NCBI GenBank assembly: GCA_020633315.1 | Contig: JACKDV010000007.1 | Span: forward strand, 186,001 to 250,000 | DNA length: 64,000 bases | Reading direction: 5' to 3' | Origin: Myxococcales bacterium | GTDB lineage: Bacteria > Myxococcota_A > Polyangia > Nannocystales > Nannocystaceae | Shown: positions 17,362 to 27,364 of the stretch, one piece after another | Numbering within the stretch: position 1 is the stretch's first letter | Layout: every line of letters begins with the position of its first letter | Translations under genes and position numbers: made by a program | Notes under the pieces: model-generated | Told to the model about the DNA's origin: nothing | Databases searched by the model: none | What the model saw: the letters and a program-made list of their open reading frames with translations, nothing else

Positions 17362-19832
17362 CCTCGCGAACCCACAGGACCCCCGCCCGGGGTCTTCGCT
17401 GGTCCCGCCTCGTCGTGAGCGGCCTGGCCGCGCTCGCGCTGCACGGCGTGTCCCCGGCGCTGCTCTCCGGCACGGCCCAGGCCGCGCCGCCGCGTCGCCC
17501 CACCTCCACCGCACCCACCGCCAAGCCCACCACGCCGGCTCGCCCCACGGGCTCCGGCGGCGCGACTGGGGGGGCAACCGGGGGGGCACCCGGGGGCGAG
17601 CTGAGCGGTGACGAGGGCGGGCTCGGCCACAACAACTGCAAGAAGCAGCCGCGGGGGGCCAAGTTCCGCATCACCCTGCCCAAGGAGGCCGAGATCCAGG
17701 ACCTGGTCAACTGGATGATGAGCGTCTCCTGTCAGAAGTTCATCCTCGACGTGAAGGCACGCTCGGGCAAGGTCACCATCCTCTCGCCCGAGCCGGTGAC
17801 GATGGAGGAGGCCTACGCGGCCTTCTATGCCGCGCTGCAGACCATGGGCCTGACCGTGGAGCCCTCGGGCGAGTACTTCAAGATCGTCGAGACCGCGGGG
17901 GTCAAGGGGCGCACGCTGCCGGTGTACGGCCCGGGCGGGCGCGCGCCCAACAACGACCGCTACGTCACGCAGCTGTACCGCACCAAGGGCGACTCCAAGG
18001 ACGTCGTCGACCTGCTCAACAAGCTCAAGACCAAGGAGGGCAGCGTCGACTCGGTGGGCAACCTGGTGATCTTCACCGACACCGGCGCCAGCGTGCGGCG
18101 GCTGCTGAAGATCGTGCGCCAGGTGGACGAGTCGGACACCCGCCTGGAGAAGATCTTCTTCTTCCAGCTGCAGTACGCCGACCCCGAGGAGACCGCGGAC
18201 ATGATCCGCGAGATCTTCGGTGAGAACGACGCGGGCAAGACCAAGGGCAAGGCCAAGGGCAAGGAGTCCGACGGCGAGCCCGCCTTCTCGCGGGTCATCG
18301 TCGACGCGCGCACCGGCACCCTCATCGTGGTCGCGCCCGAGGCCGACTACGAGGTGATCCGGCGGCTCATCGAGCGCCTCGACGTGCCGCTCGCGGGCGG
18401 CGGCGGGCGCATCCACGTGGTCAAGCTCAAGAACGCCGACCCCGACGAGGTGGCGCAGGTGCTCAACCAGCTCGGCCAGGGCGGCGGCGGAGGCCGGGGC
18501 GCCAGAGGCGGGGGAGCGGCCGGCGGCGGAGCGAACCCGGCGCCAGCCTCGAGCTCGGCCGAGCTGTTCTCGGGCGAGGTCAAGGTCACCCCCGACCCGG
18601 CCACCCGCTCCCTGGTGATCCTCGCCTCGCAGACCGACTTCCTCGCGCTGCTCGAGGTCATCAATGCGCTCGACGCCGAGCGCAAGCAGGTCTACATCGA
18701 GGTCTATCTGCTCGAGCTCTCCGTCAACAAGAAGCTCGCCGGTGGTGTCTCGGGCCACTTCGGCGCCACCTTCCCCGTCAACGCGCAGGGGGTCTCGGCC
18801 GGCGACGGCCTGGGCTTCGTCTCGAGCTCGCCCGAGCAGCAGAACTCGCTGCTGCTCAGCCCCTCGATCCTCAATGGCCTCGCGGCCGGCGTGCTCGGCC
18901 CCGAGGTGCCCAACTCCGGTCAGCTCCTGGGCCTGGGCCAGGACGTGCCCGCGTTCGGCGTGATCATCCAGGCGGTGCAGGACGACACCGACGTCAACCT
19001 GGTGGCCGAGCCGCACCTCTATACCGCCGACAACCAGGAGGCCAGCATCGAGGTCGGCCGCAACGTGCCCACCCAGGGCGCGCTGGCCTTCCCCGGCGGC
19101 GGTCAGGGTGGCGGCCTGGTGCCGGTGCAGTCGGTGCAGCGCCAGGACGTGAGCCTCAAGGTCAAGGTCACCCCCCACGTCAACGACGAGGACACGGTGA
19201 CCCTCGACATCGAGATGGAGAACAACGACATCGAGAGCACGAGCCCGACCCTCGGCGTCACCACCACCAAGCGTCGCCTCAAGCTCGACCAGGTGCTCGC
19301 CCGCGACGACCAGCCGATCGTGCTCGGCGGCCTCGTGCAAGAGGTGGAGCGCCAGAGCACCTCGCAGGTCCCCGGCCTCGGCAGCATCCCGCTGCTGGGC
19401 TGGCTGTTCAAGCGCAAGACCCGGCAGAAGGAGAAGATCAACCTGATGATGGTGCTCGTCCCGCACATCCTCGAGACGCCGGACGACGCCCGCCGGGTGC
19501 ACAAGCGGCGCATGGAGGAGCGGCTGGAGTTCCTCGAGCGCGAGACCTCGTTCAAGCGCAAGGACCTGGCGACCAACGTCAACTACCGCAAGAAGGCGGG
19601 GCTGCTGGCCACCATCAACGCCGAGGCCGGCAGCATGGTCACCCAGGACGTGCAGCGCCGAGAGGCCGAGCTCGAGCTCCAGCAGGAGCAGATCACCGGC
19701 GAGCTCGGGCTGAGCCCGCAGAAGTACGAGGAAGAGGAGGAAGAGACCGATTCCTCCTCCGCCGCCAAGCCGACGACCTCGACGTCGCCCACGACCAAGC
19801 CTCGCAGCAAGCCCGCGCCCAAGCCTCGCTAG
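17358..19832 (+). CDS. gspD: Type II secretion system secretin GspD
   Basis: 824 residues with a Sec signal peptide (about 1-42, ending TAQAAPP). The N0 domain is around 100-170 (ILDVKARSGKVTILSPEPVTMEE), followed by N1-N3 KH-like domains. The N3 domain contains a Gly-rich loop (QGGGGGRGARGGGAAGGGA). The secretin core starts near residue 530 (VNLVAEPHLYTADNQEA, VGRNVPTQ) and includes the conserved VPGLGSIPLLGWLF near 671. A C-terminal charged tail (EEEEEETDSSS and a Pro/Lys-rich end) may bind a pilotin. It forms the outer-membrane exit pore. Its start overlaps gspC by ATGA and gspE starts 8 bases later. Confidence 0.97.
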   Translation: MTSRTHRTPARGLRWSRLVVSGLAALALHGVSPALLSGTAQAAPPRRPTSTAPTAKPTTPARPTGSGGATGGATGGAPGGELSGDEGGLGHNNCKKQPRGAKFRITLPKEAEIQDLVNWMMSVSCQKFILDVKARSGKVTILSPEPVTMEEAYAAFYAALQTMGLTVEPSGEYFKIVETAGVKGRTLPVYGPGGRAPNNDRYVTQLYRTKGDSKDVVDLLNKLKTKEGSVDSVGNLVIFTDTGASVRRLLKIVRQVDESDTRLEKIFFFQLQYADPEETADMIREIFGENDAGKTKGKAKGKESDGEPAFSRVIVDARTGTLIVVAPEADYEVIRRLIERLDVPLAGGGGRIHVVKLKNADPDEVAQVLNQLGQGGGGGRGARGGGAAGGGANPAPASSSAELFSGEVKVTPDPATRSLVILASQTDFLALLEVINALDAERKQVYIEVYLLELSVNKKLAGGVSGHFGATFPVNAQGVSAGDGLGFVSSSPEQQNSLLLSPSILNGLAAGVLGPEVPNSGQLLGLGQDVPAFGVIIQAVQDDTDVNLVAEPHLYTADNQEASIEVGRNVPTQGALAFPGGGQGGGLVPVQSVQRQDVSLKVKVTPHVNDEDTVTLDIEMENNDIESTSPTLGVTTTKRRLKLDQVLARDDQPIVLGGLVQEVERQSTSQVPGLGSIPLLGWLFKRKTRQKEKINLMMVLVPHILETPDDARRVHKRRMEERLEFLERETSFKRKDLATNVNYRKKAGLLATINAEAGSMVTQDVQRREAELELQQEQITGELGLSPQKYEEEEEETDSSSAAKPTTSTSPTTKPRSKPAPKPR

Positions 19833-19840
19833 GACTCGTC

Positions 19841-21703
<1,863 letters not shown>

Positions 21704-21704
21704 G

Positions 21705-22955
21705 GTGCCGGCGTACGCGTACACGGGCCTGTCGGCCAAGGGCAAGAACATCAAGGGGGTCGCTACCGCCGACAACGTGGCCGCGCTCAAGGCCTCGCTG
21801 CGCCGCGAGGGCGTCTACCTCACGGGGGTCAACGAGACCTCGACCGTCGCCTCCGATGCCCCCAAGGGGGCCGGCGGCGCGTCGGATCGCGAGATCGATC
21901 TCGCCAAGATCTTCGACAAGGTCAAGCCCAAGGACGTGGCCAACATGACCCAGCTGCTGGGCACGTTGCTGCAGGCGGGCGTGACCCTGCCCGAGGCGCT
22001 CGCCGCCCTCACCGATCAGGTGGAGAGCCAGCGCTTCAAGGGGATCCTCAGCGACATCAGCGAGAAGGTGAACCAGGGCTCGTCGCTCGCCGACTCGATG
22101 TCGCCCTACCCCAAGGTCTTCCCCCAGCTCTACATCAACATGATCCGCGCGGGCGAGGCATCGGGCGCGCTCGAGACGGTGCTGTTCCGCCTCGCCGAGT
22201 TCCTCGAGAAGCAGATCGAGATGAAGGGCAAGATCAGCGGCGCGATGGTCTACCCCATCGTGCTGTCGATCCTCGGCGCGGTGATCATCACCATCCTGAT
22301 GGTGGGCATGGTCCCCAAGATCACGGGCATGTTCGAGAGCATGAACGCCGAGCTGCCCTGGAACACCAAGTTCCTCATCTGGATGAGCGACACCATCACC
22401 GGCTACTGGTGGGCGATCATCCTGCTGGGATGGCTGGCGGTGTGGTTGTTCCGCCGCTGGCGCCGCAGCGAGCGGGGGCAGCTCGTGGGCGACGCCATCG
22501 TCCTGCGGCTCCCGGTGGTGGGCGAGCTGGTGCGCAAGGTCGCGATCTCACGCTTCGCCCGCACGCTCTCCACGCTGCTGAGCAGCGGGGTGCAGCTGCT
22601 GCAGGCGCTCGACATCGTGCGCACGCTGCTCGGAAACGTGGTGCTCGAGAAGGTGATCACCGACGCCCGCGACAGCATCCGGGAGGGGGCCAACATCGCG
22701 CCCGCGCTCAAGCGCAGCGGTCAGTTTCCGCCCCTGGTCACCCACATGATCGCGGTCGGCGAGCGCTCCGGTCAGCTCGAGCAGATGCTCGGCGACGTGG
22801 CCACGGCCTATGATCGCGAGACCAATGCCTCCATCGCCCGCCTGACCAGCCTGCTCGAGCCCCTCATGATCGTCGTGATGGGCGTGGCGGTCGGCTTCGT
22901 CGTGTTCTCCATCATGCAGCCCATCATGCAGCTCAACGAGATGGCTGGAAGTTGA
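21705..22955 (+). CDS. gspF: Type II secretion system inner membrane protein GspF
   Basis: 416 residues from a GTG start right after gspE. Two homologous cytoplasmic helical bundles are visible (LLGTLLQAGVTLPEALAAL at about 85-103 and LSTLLSSGVQLLQALDIV at about 289-306), each followed by membrane helices (about 185-205, 227-247, and a C-terminal one near 385-405). This is the PulF/PilC platform protein that interacts with GspE and GspL. The length is standard for the family. Confidence 0.97.
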   Translation: MPAYAYTGLSAKGKNIKGVATADNVAALKASLRREGVYLTGVNETSTVASDAPKGAGGASDREIDLAKIFDKVKPKDVANMTQLLGTLLQAGVTLPEALAALTDQVESQRFKGILSDISEKVNQGSSLADSMSPYPKVFPQLYINMIRAGEASGALETVLFRLAEFLEKQIEMKGKISGAMVYPIVLSILGAVIITILMVGMVPKITGMFESMNAELPWNTKFLIWMSDTITGYWWAIILLGWLAVWLFRRWRRSERGQLVGDAIVLRLPVVGELVRKVAISRFARTLSTLLSSGVQLLQALDIVRTLLGNVVLEKVITDARDSIREGANIAPALKRSGQFPPLVTHMIAVGERSGQLEQMLGDVATAYDRETNASIARLTSLLEPLMIVVMGVAVGFVVFSIMQPIMQLNEMAGS

Positions 22956-22972
22956 AGGAAGAGAGTCCAATC

Positions 22973-23413
22973 ATGCAGATCCACCCCGAGCTCCGTCGTC
23001 CGCCGCGTCGCGTCGGCCTCGCCGCCAAGGCCCAGCGCGGCATGACCCTGATCGAGATCATGGTCGTGGTCGCCATCATCGGCCTGATCATGGGCGGCGT
23101 GGGCATCATGGCGTTCAACCGCTTCCAGGATGCCCAGCTGGACACCGCCAAGAGCGAGGTCAAGAAGATCCAGTCGGCGATCGACACCTACCGGGTCAAC
23201 AAGAAGGGCAAGTGCCCCAAGACCCTCGAGGATCTCAAGGCGGCGCAGTTCATCGACCGCGTGCCCAAGGATCCCTGGGACAACGACTACCAGTTCACCT
23301 GCGACGGGACGGCCATCGAGGTGATCTCGCCCGGACCCGACGGTGAGTTCGACTCCCCCGACGACATCTCCAGCAAGGGCGATGCCGAGGGCGACAAGGA
23401 CGCCGACAAGTAG
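22973..23413 (+). CDS. gspG: Major pseudopilin GspG
   Basis: 146 residues. I take the ATG at 22973 because AAGGAAGAGAG lies 7-8 bases upstream; a TTG at 22952 is also in frame. The prepilin cleavage site is KAQRG followed by MTLIEIMVV, with the conserved Glu at position +5. The mature protein has the long hydrophobic helix, and its C-terminus carries the Asp-rich calcium site (PGPDGEFDSPDDI), both hallmarks of GspG. It needs a prepilin peptidase that is not encoded here. Forms the main pseudopilus fibre. Confidence 0.96.
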   Translation: MQIHPELRRPPRRVGLAAKAQRGMTLIEIMVVVAIIGLIMGGVGIMAFNRFQDAQLDTAKSEVKKIQSAIDTYRVNKKGKCPKTLEDLKAAQFIDRVPKDPWDNDYQFTCDGTAIEVISPGPDGEFDSPDDISSKGDAEGDKDADK

Positions 23414-23440
23414 CGCGCACCCGACCAACCCCCCCGAGCC

Positions 23441-24268
23441 ATGACCACCCGACCCCATCACCACCGCCGCGCGCGGGGAATGACGCTCATCGAGATCATG
23501 ATCGTCATCGGGGTGCTGGCCTTGATGGCCGGCATGGTCGTCATCGGCTTCGGGGCGGGGCGCAACGCGGAGGTCTCGCGGGCGACCAACCAGATCGCCA
23601 ACCTCATCCGCTACGGCTACGACAAGGCGCGGGTCACCGGCGACTACTACCGCCTGCTCATCGATCTCGACGAGGGCACGGTGATCCTCCAGCAGGGCGA
23701 CGACCGCATGTACCTGCCGGCCACCGACCGCGACGGCAAGATCATCGAGGTCGAGGAGAGCGACGTCAAGGAGCGGGAGGAGCGGGACAAGCGGGCCGAG
23801 GAGTCCTACAACCGCTCGATCCAGGCCGAGGTCTTCGACAAGGGGGCCGACGAGGGAGGCGAGGGCGGCGACGACTCCAGCTTCGACGCCTACGCGGCCC
23901 AGCGCCGCCAGGTGCCGCGCCGTCGGCCGCCGCTGTTCGACAGCTTCGAGGAGGAGAACGCGCTCACCGGGCTCAAGGACCCGGTCAAGCTCCCCGAGGG
24001 GGTCAAGATCATCTACGTGCGCACCGCCGACGACGTACGACCGATCACCGCGGGGCAAGCGAGCCTGTTCTTCTTCCCGCGCGGTCGCACGCAGGAGGCC
24101 TACATCCAGCTCGAGGATCCCGAGATCGAGGCGCGCTACACCATCAAGGTGCAGCCGCTGACGGGACGGGTCACGATCGTCGACGGTCTCGACGACCTGG
24201 TGCTGCCCGACGATCCCACCGACGACGAGGACGAGCTGGGCAAGCGCTTCGAACGGAGGACGTTCTAG
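23441..24268 (+). CDS. gspH: Minor pseudopilin GspH
   Basis: 275 residues with a short basic leader (RRARG) cleaved before MTLIEIMIVIG, Glu at +5, and a hydrophobic helix. A GspH/FimT-like C-terminal domain follows, with a long acidic and charged insertion (EESDVKEREERDKRAEE and FDKGADEGGEGGDDSS, about 105-150) that makes it about 100 residues longer than usual. Its position between gspG and gspI matches the standard operon order. Only a stop and a single base separate it from the ATG of gspI. Confidence 0.9.
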   Translation: MTTRPHHHRRARGMTLIEIMIVIGVLALMAGMVVIGFGAGRNAEVSRATNQIANLIRYGYDKARVTGDYYRLLIDLDEGTVILQQGDDRMYLPATDRDGKIIEVEESDVKEREERDKRAEESYNRSIQAEVFDKGADEGGEGGDDSSFDAYAAQRRQVPRRRPPLFDSFEEENALTGLKDPVKLPEGVKIIYVRTADDVRPITAGQASLFFFPRGRTQEAYIQLEDPEIEARYTIKVQPLTGRVTIVDGLDDLVLPDDPTDDEDELGKRFERRTF

Positions 24269-24269
24269 C

Positions 24270-25295
24270 ATGGCCCCGACTCGTTCGGCCCCCCCGCAGC
24301 CGGTCGTGGGCAAGCAGGCAGCGAGCTGCCCCCCGGAGGGGGGGCCTGGTTCGGCCCCCCCGCAGCCGGTCGTGGGCAAGCAGGCAGCGAGCTGCCCCCC
24401 GCAGCCGGTCGTGGGCAAGCAGGCGGCGAGCTGCCCCCCAGGGGGGGAGCAGGTGTTGGCCGCGGGGGTCGAAGAGGTGGGTGTCGCGGATGTGGGGATC
24501 GATGAGACCGGTGTCGAGGCGCGGGGGCGTCGGCCGGATGGGGCGCGGGGGTTCACGCTGCTCGAGGTGCTGGTGGCGGTGGCGATCTTGTCGCTGTCGC
24601 TGACCTCGCTGCTCGGCTCGCAGATGCAGGCCATGCGGGCCACCGACCGGGCTCGGCAGCTCAGCGCGATCGCCTTCCTCGCCGAGGCCCAGCTCATCGA
24701 GATCGAGTGGGAGCTCAAGCGGGACGGCTGGGGCGTCGACGACCAGACCTTCGACGGCGACTTCAGCGAGCAGGGCTGGCCCGACGTGCACTACGCGTGC
24801 GTGGTCGACCTCATCGAGATGCCCGACTACAACCAGCTGGTCGAGGCCAAGGACGCCTCGGAGACCGACGGCGACGACGACTACATCCAGGACGCAGGCG
24901 ACCAGGCCTTCGGCGCCCTGGGCATGGTGTGGCCGGTGGTCAAGGAGGCCATCGAGCAGTCGATCCGCAAGAGCTCGTGCACCGTTCGCTGGAACATCGC
25001 GCAGCGCAAGGGCAAGGGCAACAAGAAGCTCGACGACCCCGTGTGCGACGAGGACGAGCTCGACTGCCTCACCATCATGACCTTCTGGACCGACCCCGCC
25101 AAGCTCGACCAGCTGCCCTCGCTGGGCGGCGAGGTCACCGACGAGGACGATCCGAGCACCGACGACGGTGGCGGTGGCGGTGGGGGAGGCAGCGGTCGCG
25201 GCGGGGGCCAGGGCACCGGCAAGCCGGGCGGCGAGGGCAGCGGCAGCAGCTCGCGGATCCCCACCGTGGGCGGCGGCCGAGGAGGCATCAAGTGA
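24270..25295 (+). CDS. gspI: Minor pseudopilin GspI with a repeat-derived N-terminal leader
   Basis: 341 residues if translation starts at the ATG at 24270. The prepilin cleavage site is Gly94-Phe95 (GARG then FTLLEVLVAVAIL), giving a 94-residue leader where 6-20 is normal. Three copies of the 13-residue unit QPVVGKQAASCPP fill residues 10-57, encoded by a 39-bp DNA repeat. An alternative GTG at 24492 (residue 75) would give a 20-residue leader and leave the repeats untranslated. The mature protein has a GspI domain with three extra Cys and ends in an Asp/Gly-rich tail. The stop overlaps gspJ (GTGA). Confidence 0.9.
   Translation: MAPTRSAPPQPVVGKQAASCPPEGGPGSAPPQPVVGKQAASCPPQPVVGKQAASCPPGGEQVLAAGVEEVGVADVGIDETGVEARGRRPDGARGFTLLEVLVAVAILSLSLTSLLGSQMQAMRATDRARQLSAIAFLAEAQLIEIEWELKRDGWGVDDQTFDGDFSEQGWPDVHYACVVDLIEMPDYNQLVEAKDASETDGDDDYIQDAGDQAFGALGMVWPVVKEAIEQSIRKSSCTVRWNIAQRKGKGNKKLDDPVCDEDELDCLTIMTFWTDPAKLDQLPSLGGEVTDEDDPSTDDGGGGGGGGSGRGGGQGTGKPGGEGSGSSSRIPTVGGGRGGIK
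24296..24439 (+). repeat. Three copies of a 39-bp palindromic repeat, in frame within gspI
   Basis: Core copies are at 24296-24334, 24362-24400 and 24401-24439; the third has one base change. A longer flank (TTCGGCCC) begins copies 1 and 2 with a 66-base period. Each core contains the inverted repeat GGCAGC-GA-GCTGCC, and the segment between copies 1 and 2 contains a C-tract/GGA/G-tract hairpin. All spacings are multiples of three, so the frame is kept. It looks like a dispersed repetitive extragenic palindrome that has invaded the gene start. Confidence 0.85.
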
Positions 25296-26014
25296 GCGCG
25301 TTCCGTCGCCTTCGTGGGCGCGGGCGCTCGCGCCGGGCCCGGGGCATGACCCTCATCGAGGTCATGATCTCCCTGGCCGTGATGGCGATGATGATGGCGT
25401 CGGTGTGGAGCAGCTTCAAGGGCACCACGCGGGCCATGGAGGTCTCGGAGGAGATCCAGAACCGCTACTCCATCGTGCGGAGTGGCCTGCTGCGGATCGA
25501 GACCGAGCTGTCGATGGCCTACCTGAGCAAGAACCAGCCGCAGCCGCCCGACGACAAGCACTACACCCTGTTCGAGGGGCGCGACAGCTTCGAGTCCGAC
25601 TCGGTCACCTTCTCGGCCTTCGCCCACCTGCGGGTGCGCCAGGATGCCGACGAGAGCGATCAGTCGATCATCCAGTACTTCCTCGAGCAGGATCCCGAGG
25701 ATGGCGATCGGGTGCACCTGTATCGCCGCGAGTCCAAGCGCCTCACCGGCGACCGCCCCGAGGATCTCGAGCGCTACTTCCCGGCCTACGTGCTCATCGA
25801 GGACGTGGTGAGCTTCGACGTGAAGTACTGGGACAACAAGGACTTCGAGTGGCAGGACGAGTGGCGCACGATGGCCATCGACCAGCAGCCCGATCGCCTG
25901 CCCGAGCGGGTGTGGATCAAGCTCGGGATCCAGGACGGGGAGGACGTCGTCTACTTCGATGCGCAGGTCGTCCTGATGATGCAGGAGCCCATCGACCTCG
26001 GGAGGGGCCAGTGA
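25292..26014 (+). CDS. gspJ: Minor pseudopilin GspJ
   Basis: 240 residues from a GTG overlapping the gspI stop. A basic leader (RGRGRSRRARG) precedes the cleavage site and MTLIEVMISLAVMAMMMASVW, with Glu at +5. The mature domain contains the GspJ-type segments RSGLLRIETELSMAYLSK, DSVTFSAFAHLRV and FDVKYWDNKDFEWQDEW. It forms the pseudopilus tip with GspI and GspK. The stop overlaps the gspK start by GTGA. Length is normal. Confidence 0.93.
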   Translation: MSAFRRLRGRGRSRRARGMTLIEVMISLAVMAMMMASVWSSFKGTTRAMEVSEEIQNRYSIVRSGLLRIETELSMAYLSKNQPQPPDDKHYTLFEGRDSFESDSVTFSAFAHLRVRQDADESDQSIIQYFLEQDPEDGDRVHLYRRESKRLTGDRPEDLERYFPAYVLIEDVVSFDVKYWDNKDFEWQDEWRTMAIDQQPDRLPERVWIKLGIQDGEDVVYFDAQVVLMMQEPIDLGRGQ

Positions 26015-27357
26015 GCGGCGAGGCGGTGGTCCGGCGGGCGGAGGCTCGCGTGCGCCGTCGGGGCGGGGCCCCGGCCGGCCAGCACGGCATCGCGGTGCTG
26101 CTGGTGCTCGCGTGCCTGGCCGTGCTCACCCCCTTCATGGCCTCGATGGGGCTGCAGGCCCGGGTGGACTGGCAGACCTCGATCAACGTGCGCGACGAGG
26201 TCACGGCGCGCCAGATCCAGCGCGGGGCGATGCAGCTGTCGCTGCTGCTGTTCGAGGTGCAGAAGCGGGTCTTCAACCAGCGCCAGTTCCAGGAGATGGT
26301 GGGGACCATGGACATCACCCAGGTCGCGCCCTACCTGATGTCGGCCTTCGGCACCGAGGACGGGGCGGAGGGCCTGGGGGCGTTCGTGGGGATCGACACC
26401 TCGGCCCTCTCGGCGCTGGCGATCTCGGGCGGCAGCTTCGAGTACCGGGTGACGGCCGAGAGCGGCAAGGTCAACGTCAACTGCCTCGCGGTGCAGAACA
26501 ACACCGCCAAGGAGGGCGGGGACAACCCAGCGGGGCGGGTCACCGAGGCCCTCGAGGCGCTGATGCTGCCCACGCTCTACGATCCCTACTTCGAGGAGCA
26601 GAAATCCGACGGGCAGTACTACACCCGCAGCGACATCCTCGAGGCGATGGCGGACTACATCGACGAGGATGTCTACGTCTTCAACCTGCTGCACCTGCGC
26701 TCGTCGAGCTCGCGCCCCGAGACCTACCGCTACACCCAGCTCTTCGATCCCTACCGCGAGCGCAACAACCGGCTCGACACCGTCGAGGAGCTGCACCTGG
26801 TGCAGGGCGTGGACGACGACTGGATGGCCGCCTTCGGCCACGAGCTGACGGTGTACGGCGGCTGCAAGGTCAACCTCAACTTCGCCAGCGCCGAGCAGAT
26901 CGCCTTGGTGCTGCGGCACTCCGTCTCGGACGCCGACAAGTGGAAGACCGAGGGCGAGAACTTCATGCTCAAGACGATCCCGCTGGCGAACTACATCGTG
27001 GAGAGCCGCGAGTTCTCGCTGTTCAAGGATCTGCAGGCGTTCAAGGATCTGGTCGCGCAGCCCGATCAGTTCATCTCGCCCCTGGCGGCGCTGGGCGGCG
27101 ACGCCGATCAGCCCCAGAACCTGCCCCGGATCCCCGAGGGCATGGATGTCCGGATCGATCCGGGCAGCAACGAGGACGGTGAGCAGTGGGGTGGCCTCAA
27201 GGAGGTCGCCTCGGTGGCGCCCGAGACGATCTACCGCATCGAGATCATCACCGAGGTGGGGGCGATCAAGAAGCGACTGACCGCGGTCTACGACCTCAAG
27301 TTCGCGCGCTCGCAGAGCTCGGGGCAGGGGGCGTGGATGTACATGCGCGAGGAGTGA
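26011..27357 (+). CDS. gspK: Minor pseudopilin GspK
   Basis: 448 residues from a GTG overlapping gspJ. The leader ends at AGQHG and the mature helix is IAVLLVLACLAVLTPF; Glu at +5 is absent, as expected for GspK, the tip subunit. The globular part has the SAM-like region around RSDILEAMADYIDEDV and LDTVEELHLVQGV and a Cys pair in the GGCKVNLNFAS area. It is longer than the usual 300-340 residues. The stop is followed 7 bases later by gspL. Confidence 0.92.
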   Translation: MSGEAVVRRAEARVRRRGGAPAGQHGIAVLLVLACLAVLTPFMASMGLQARVDWQTSINVRDEVTARQIQRGAMQLSLLLFEVQKRVFNQRQFQEMVGTMDITQVAPYLMSAFGTEDGAEGLGAFVGIDTSALSALAISGGSFEYRVTAESGKVNVNCLAVQNNTAKEGGDNPAGRVTEALEALMLPTLYDPYFEEQKSDGQYYTRSDILEAMADYIDEDVYVFNLLHLRSSSSRPETYRYTQLFDPYRERNNRLDTVEELHLVQGVDDDWMAAFGHELTVYGGCKVNLNFASAEQIALVLRHSVSDADKWKTEGENFMLKTIPLANYIVESREFSLFKDLQAFKDLVAQPDQFISPLAALGGDADQPQNLPRIPEGMDVRIDPGSNEDGEQWGGLKEVASVAPETIYRIEIITEVGAIKKRLTAVYDLKFARSQSSGQGAWMYMREE

Positions 27358-27364
27358 CGAGCAC

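Noticed and set aside
22952..22972. TTG start for gspG
   Set aside because: The ATG at 22973 has a better Shine-Dalgarno sequence and gives a normal leader length.
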